Shown here piece after piece: positions 60,907 through 64,000 of a stretch of DNA of 64,000 nucleotides. The position numbers and the translations under genes were made by a program. The notes under the pieces are model-generated. The model saw only the letters and a list, made by a program, of their open reading frames with translations, was not told where the DNA came from and searched no databases. The stretch's first letter is position 1. Each line of letters opens with the position of its first letter. The DNA comes from Mycolicibacterium thermoresistibile (GTDB lineage Bacteria; Actinomycetota; Actinomycetes; Mycobacteriales; Mycobacteriaceae). The stretch covers positions 2,666,001 through 2,730,000 of the forward strand of contig NZ_LT906483.1 in the NCBI RefSeq assembly GCF_900187065.1, read 5' to 3'.

Positions 60907-61658
60907 GTGGCTTCGGCATGCCGGCCGAAGAAGAAGCCGGCGGTGATCAACAGCAGCGCCGCGGCGTAACCCCACCAGATCGGCACCGCCAGCGCCTCGG
61001 AGCCCAGCACGAACTTGTTGATGCCGATCATCGCGTCCGAGGCGGCGAAACACACCGCGCCCAGCGCCGTCCACGGGGTGGGCAGCCGGGCCAGCAGCGC
61101 CGCGCACACCATCGCGCCGAGCACGGCGATGTACAGCGTCACCGGGACCGCCATCCCCTCGGCGAGCAGTTGCGGCCAGAACCACACCAGCAGGCCGAGG
61201 CACGCGGCCACCACCACACCCGCCGCCACGAGCCGGCCGGTGCTGCGCCGCACCAGCGGGATCAGCGCCGCGAGGAAGAACAGGTGGGCGATCAGGAACG
61301 CCGACAGCCCCAGCAGGAACGACATCTCCCACCACGGCAGCGCCAGCAGGAAGTCACCGGCCGCGGAGAACACCAGCGCCGCGATCAGCCGGCGGCGTTC
61401 CCGCGGGACCGGATGCCAGCACGCCGCGACGGCCAGCAGCACCGCGGTCAGCGCCTTCACCGCGGGCTGCAACACGAACTGCCCGGTGAGCTCCGCGCCG
61501 GCCGGCACCCGCAGGGCGGTCACGATCAGGAACAACCCGTACGCCACACCGGCCGCCAGTGCCGCCACCCACAGCGCCGTGGTCTGGCGGCGTGCGTACG
61601 GTGTGGCTATGTCAAACTCCGGACCTGTGTCTGCTGCGAAACCGGGCGTCGATCCCAC
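60903..61658 (-). CDS. YhhN/lysoplasmalogenase-type membrane protein (Rv1401-like)
   Basis: A protein of 222-251 residues with about eight hydrophobic helices, matching the YhhN (TMEM86) family, whose animal members hydrolyse lysoplasmalogens. Helices include [19 protein letters not shown] and [15 protein letters not shown], with family-type acidic residues in [13 protein letters not shown] and [14 protein letters not shown]. The start is uncertain: GTG at 61658 overlaps the divergent esterase by 50 bp, and GTG at 61568 would place the first helix at the N-terminus. Its stop overlaps priA. Role in mycobacteria unknown. Confidence 0.8.
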   Translation of the reverse strand: MGSTPGFAADTGPEFDIATPYARRQTTALWVAALAAGVAYGLFLIVTALRVPAGAELTGQFVLQPAVKALTAVLLAVAACWHPVPRERRRLIAALVFSAAGDFLLALPWWEMSFLLGLSAFLIAHLFFLAALIPLVRRSTGRLVAAGVVVAACLGLLVWFWPQLLAEGMAVPVTLYIAVLGAMVCAALLARLPTPWTALGAVCFAASDAMIGINKFVLGSEALAVPIWWGYAAALLLITAGFFFGRHAEAT

Positions 61659-62598
61659 GCTGTTGAAGGTACTTGAAGCGGTCCCGTTCCAGATCAGGAC
61701 TGACGACGGCGTGGCGGCGCTGCGTCAGCAGTTCCGTGATCTGCCGCGCCGCCCGGTGTATCCGGAGGTGCTCAGCGAGGACCGCCGCATCGACGGGCCG
61801 GCCGGTCCGATCCCGGTCCGGTTGTACCGGCCGCCCAACACCGGCGACCGGCGGCTGCCGGTGGTGGTGTTCCTGCACGGCGGCGGCTGGTCGATCGGCG
61901 ACCTCGACAGCTACGACGGCACCGCCCGCGAACACGCGGCCGTCGCCGAGGCGTTGGTGGTGTCGGTGGACTACCGGCTCGCGCCGGAGCATCCGTATCC
62001 GGCGGCGGTGGAGGACTGCTGGGCCGCGGTGCGGTGGACGGCCGCGCACGCCGCGGAGCTGGGCGGTGACCCGGCCCGGATCGCGGTGGCCGGTGACTCG
62101 GCCGGCGGGAACCTGTCGGCGGTGATGGCCCTGCTGGACCGCGACCACGCCCGCGCCGACGGGTCGGCACCGATCCTGCGGTTCCAGCTGCTGTGGTATC
62201 CCGCGACCACATGGGACACCTCGCTGCCGTCGTTCTCCGAGAACGCCGACGCCCCGGTGCTGGGGCTCGACGCCGTCGCCGGGCTGTCCCGCTGGTACGC
62301 CGGCCACGTCGATCTGTCCGATCCCCCGGTGACGCTGGTGCCGGCCCGCGCCGACGACCTGTCCGGTCTGCCGCCGGCCTATATCGCCGTCGCCGGGCAC
62401 GACCCGCTGCGTGACGACGGCGCCAAGTACGCCGAACTGCTGACCGCGGCGGGGGTTCCGGTCGAACTGCACAACGCCGACACCCTGGTGCACGGCTATC
62501 TCGGCTATTCCGGGGTGGTGCCCGCCGCCACCGAGGCGACCGAGCGTGCGCTCAAGGCGCTGCGCGCCGCCCTGCACGGCCCCGGTTCGGCGTCCTGA
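61609..62598 (+). CDS. HSL-family esterase/lipase (LipH/LipI-like)
   Basis: A 329-residue alpha/beta hydrolase of the hormone-sensitive-lipase group. The oxyanion-hole motif is [11 protein letters not shown], the nucleophile Ser is in [13 protein letters not shown], the acid is in [12 protein letters not shown] and the His in [14 protein letters not shown]. By position it corresponds to the Rv1399c/Rv1400c lipases next to priA and metK in M. tuberculosis. Substrate probably short acyl esters. ATG at 61609; the stop is two bases from the convergent metK stop. Confidence 0.92.
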   Translation: MSNSGPVSAAKPGVDPTLLKVLEAVPFQIRTDDGVAALRQQFRDLPRRPVYPEVLSEDRRIDGPAGPIPVRLYRPPNTGDRRLPVVVFLHGGGWSIGDLDSYDGTAREHAAVAEALVVSVDYRLAPEHPYPAAVEDCWAAVRWTAAHAAELGGDPARIAVAGDSAGGNLSAVMALLDRDHARADGSAPILRFQLLWYPATTWDTSLPSFSENADAPVLGLDAVAGLSRWYAGHVDLSDPPVTLVPARADDLSGLPPAYIAVAGHDPLRDDGAKYAELLTAAGVPVELHNADTLVHGYLGYSGVVPAATEATERALKALRAALHGPGSAS

Positions 62599-62600
62599 CG

Positions 62601-63809
62601 CTAGATGACGGACTTGAGCGCCTCGACCTTGTCCAGCCGCTCCCACGGCAGGTCGACATCGGTGCGGCCGAAGTGGCCGTACGCGGCGGTCGGCGCGTAG
62701 ATCGGGCGCAGCAGGTCCAGATCGCGGATGATCGCGCCGGGCCGCAGGTCGAACACCTCGAGGATGGCCCGCTCGATCTTGGCCGGGTCCACGGTCTCAC
62801 TGCCGAAGGTCTCCACGAACAGGCCCACCGGGGCGGCCTTGCCGATCGCGTAGGCCACCTGCACCTCGATCCGATCCGCCAGCCCCGCGGCGACGACGTT
62901 CTTGGCCACCCAGCGCATCGCGTACGCGGCGGACCGGTCCACCTTGGACGGATCCTTGCCGGAGAACGCGCCGCCGCCGTGGCGGGCGAATCCGCCGTAG
63001 GTGTCGACGATGATCTTGCGGCCGGTCAGCCCGGCGTCGCCCATCGGGCCGCCCAGCACGAACTTGCCGGTCGGGTTGACCAGCAGGCGGTAGTCGGAGG
63101 TGTCGACGGTGTCGTGGCCGAGGTCGTCGAGCACGGTGTTGACGACCTTCTCCCGGATCTCCGGGGCCAGCGTCTCGTCCAGATCGACGTCGGGGGCGTG
63201 CTGGGTGGACAGCACCACGGTGTCCAACCGCACCGGCCGGGTGCCGTCGTACTGGATGGTCACCTGGGTCTTGCCGTCGGGCCGCAGATACGGCAGCACA
63301 CCGTTCTTGCGCACCTCGGTCAGGCGCCGGGCCAACCGGTGGGCCAGCGCGATCGGCAGCGGCATGAGTTCGGGGGTGTCGCGGATCGCGTAGCCGAACA
63401 TCAGGCCCTGGTCGCCGGCGCCCTGGGTGTCCAGCGGATCGGCGGCGCCCTCCACCCGGGCCTCATGGGCGGTGTCGACCCCCTGGGCGATGTCGGGCGA
63501 CTGGGCGCCGATCCCGATGTTCACCCCGCAGGTGGCGCCGTCGAAACCCTTCTCCGACGAGTCGTAGCCGATGTCGAGGATGCGTTCGCGCACCGTGTTG
63601 GTGATGTCGGCGAACGCCTCCTTGGCGTTGGTGGTCACCTCGCCGACCACATGCACCTGTCCGGTGGTGACCAGCGTCTCGACCGCGACACGCGAATTGG
63701 GGTCCTGCGCCAGCAGCGCGTCGAGCACCGAGTCGCTGATCGCGTCACAGATCTTGTCGGGATGTCCCTCTGTGACGGATTCACTGGTAAACAGCCGACC
63801 TGTGCTCAC
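62601..63809 (-). CDS. metK: S-adenosylmethionine synthetase
   Basis: Makes SAM from methionine and ATP. The 402-residue protein has [20 protein letters not shown] at the N-terminus, the hexapeptide GAGDQG in [13 protein letters not shown], the P-loop [19 protein letters not shown] and the C-terminal [18 protein letters not shown] at 63809 is preceded by GGAAGGATGG. Lies between coaBC (upstream, same strand) and the convergent esterase. Confidence 0.97.
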   Translation of the reverse strand: MSTGRLFTSESVTEGHPDKICDAISDSVLDALLAQDPNSRVAVETLVTTGQVHVVGEVTTNAKEAFADITNTVRERILDIGYDSSEKGFDGATCGVNIGIGAQSPDIAQGVDTAHEARVEGAADPLDTQGAGDQGLMFGYAIRDTPELMPLPIALAHRLARRLTEVRKNGVLPYLRPDGKTQVTIQYDGTRPVRLDTVVLSTQHAPDVDLDETLAPEIREKVVNTVLDDLGHDTVDTSDYRLLVNPTGKFVLGGPMGDAGLTGRKIIVDTYGGFARHGGGAFSGKDPSKVDRSAAYAMRWVAKNVVAAGLADRIEVQVAYAIGKAAPVGLFVETFGSETVDPAKIERAILEVFDLRPGAIIRDLDLLRPIYAPTAAYGHFGRTDVDLPWERLDKVEALKSVI

Positions 63810-63889
63810 TGCGCCATCCTTCCGAATACTTAGTTAGCCGAATAGTAGGTCAGGTGCAGCCAACCGCCTGCGCGGCCCCGGCGCAATGG

Positions 63890-64000
63890 TTACGCGCTGC
63901 CTGAGGTTTGCAGGAAGGCTGCGATCGCGTCCACGATACGACTCGCCATCAGCGTCTTCGAGCCGTGTTCGAGCTGCGATTCGGCGCCGTCGGCGGCCAG
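63890..64000 (-). CDS. coaBC: 3' end of CoaBC (phosphopantothenoylcysteine synthase/decarboxylase)
   Basis: The last 36 codons of a minus-strand gene that continues beyond the window. The peptide LAADGAESQLEHGSKTLMAS then RIVDAIAAFL matches the C-terminal tail of CoaBC (Dfp), which lies directly upstream of metK in mycobacteria. The enzyme converts phosphopantothenate to phosphopantetheine in CoA synthesis. The 80 bp between its stop and metK contain no gene. Confidence 0.75.
   Translation of the reverse strand: MAADGAESQLEHGSKTLMASRIVDAIAAFLQTSGSA

Overview
The window looks like a chromosomal segment of a mycobacterium, probably a rapid grower of the Mycolicibacterium type. It is GC-rich, and its gene order matches, in inverted orientation, the Mycobacterium tuberculosis interval from coaBC/metK (Rv1391-Rv1392) to qor and Rv1455. 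The genus call rests on LprG-P55, RibBA, WhiA, OpcA, a 13E12-type HNH gene, a phiRv1-like element, an IS1549-like insertion sequence and EspB/EspC-type ESX substrates. No rRNA or tRNA genes and no CRISPR array were seen.

Layout. (1) 1-1089: start of a divergent ATP-grasp-like gene, then qor. (2) 1113-6951: a small minus-strand island of ESX/Esp-type genes, partly of lower GC. Its espB homologue is destroyed by a 1-nt frameshift and by an IS1549-like element flanked by a 215/239-bp target duplication. (3) 7152-14692: ctaB, then the plus-strand pentose-phosphate operon tkt-tal-zwf-opcA-pgl. (4) 14744-28301: a DUF222/HNH (13E12 family) gene split inside its HNH motif by a ~12.1-kb phiRv1-like element. 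This element carries a large serine integrase, an excisionase-like gene, a replication-like gene with iteron-like repeats, an HK97-type capsid gene, a minus-strand regulator and lipoprotein module, and two later insertion sequences (IS3 and IS481 families). Both attachment junctions can be read to the base. (5) 28479-36287: an Rv1444c homologue, ppc, a repeat-containing lipoprotein, an AraC/SDR pair divergent from a LysR gene, an O-methyltransferase and a small secreted protein. (6) 36291-45378: the co-directional minus-strand chain uvrC-rapZ-yvcK-whiA-(binding protein)-gap-pgk-tpiA-secG. (7) 45439-53744: a gamma-glutamyltransferase lipoprotein, the ribC-ribBA-ribH-Rv1417 riboflavin operon, the lprG-P55 operon and a DJ-1/PfpI protein. 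(8) 53795-64000: a long minus-strand chain (membrane protein, priA, fmt, rsmB, rpe, ribD, EEP-fold protein), an esterase, metK and the 3' end of coaBC.

How the genes work together. The backbone holds central carbon metabolism (oxidative and non-oxidative pentose phosphate, triose glycolysis, PEP anaplerosis), riboflavin synthesis split over two operons, and translation, repair and replication-restart functions. The accessory parts are the Esp island and the phiRv1-like element. The element keeps an integration/excision module, a plausible replication module and a capsid gene. No large terminase, portal, tail or lysis gene was recognised, so it looks like a satellite or degenerate prophage rather than a complete phage. 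Most functional calls come from reading the translations and from knowledge of the families. No database search was run.
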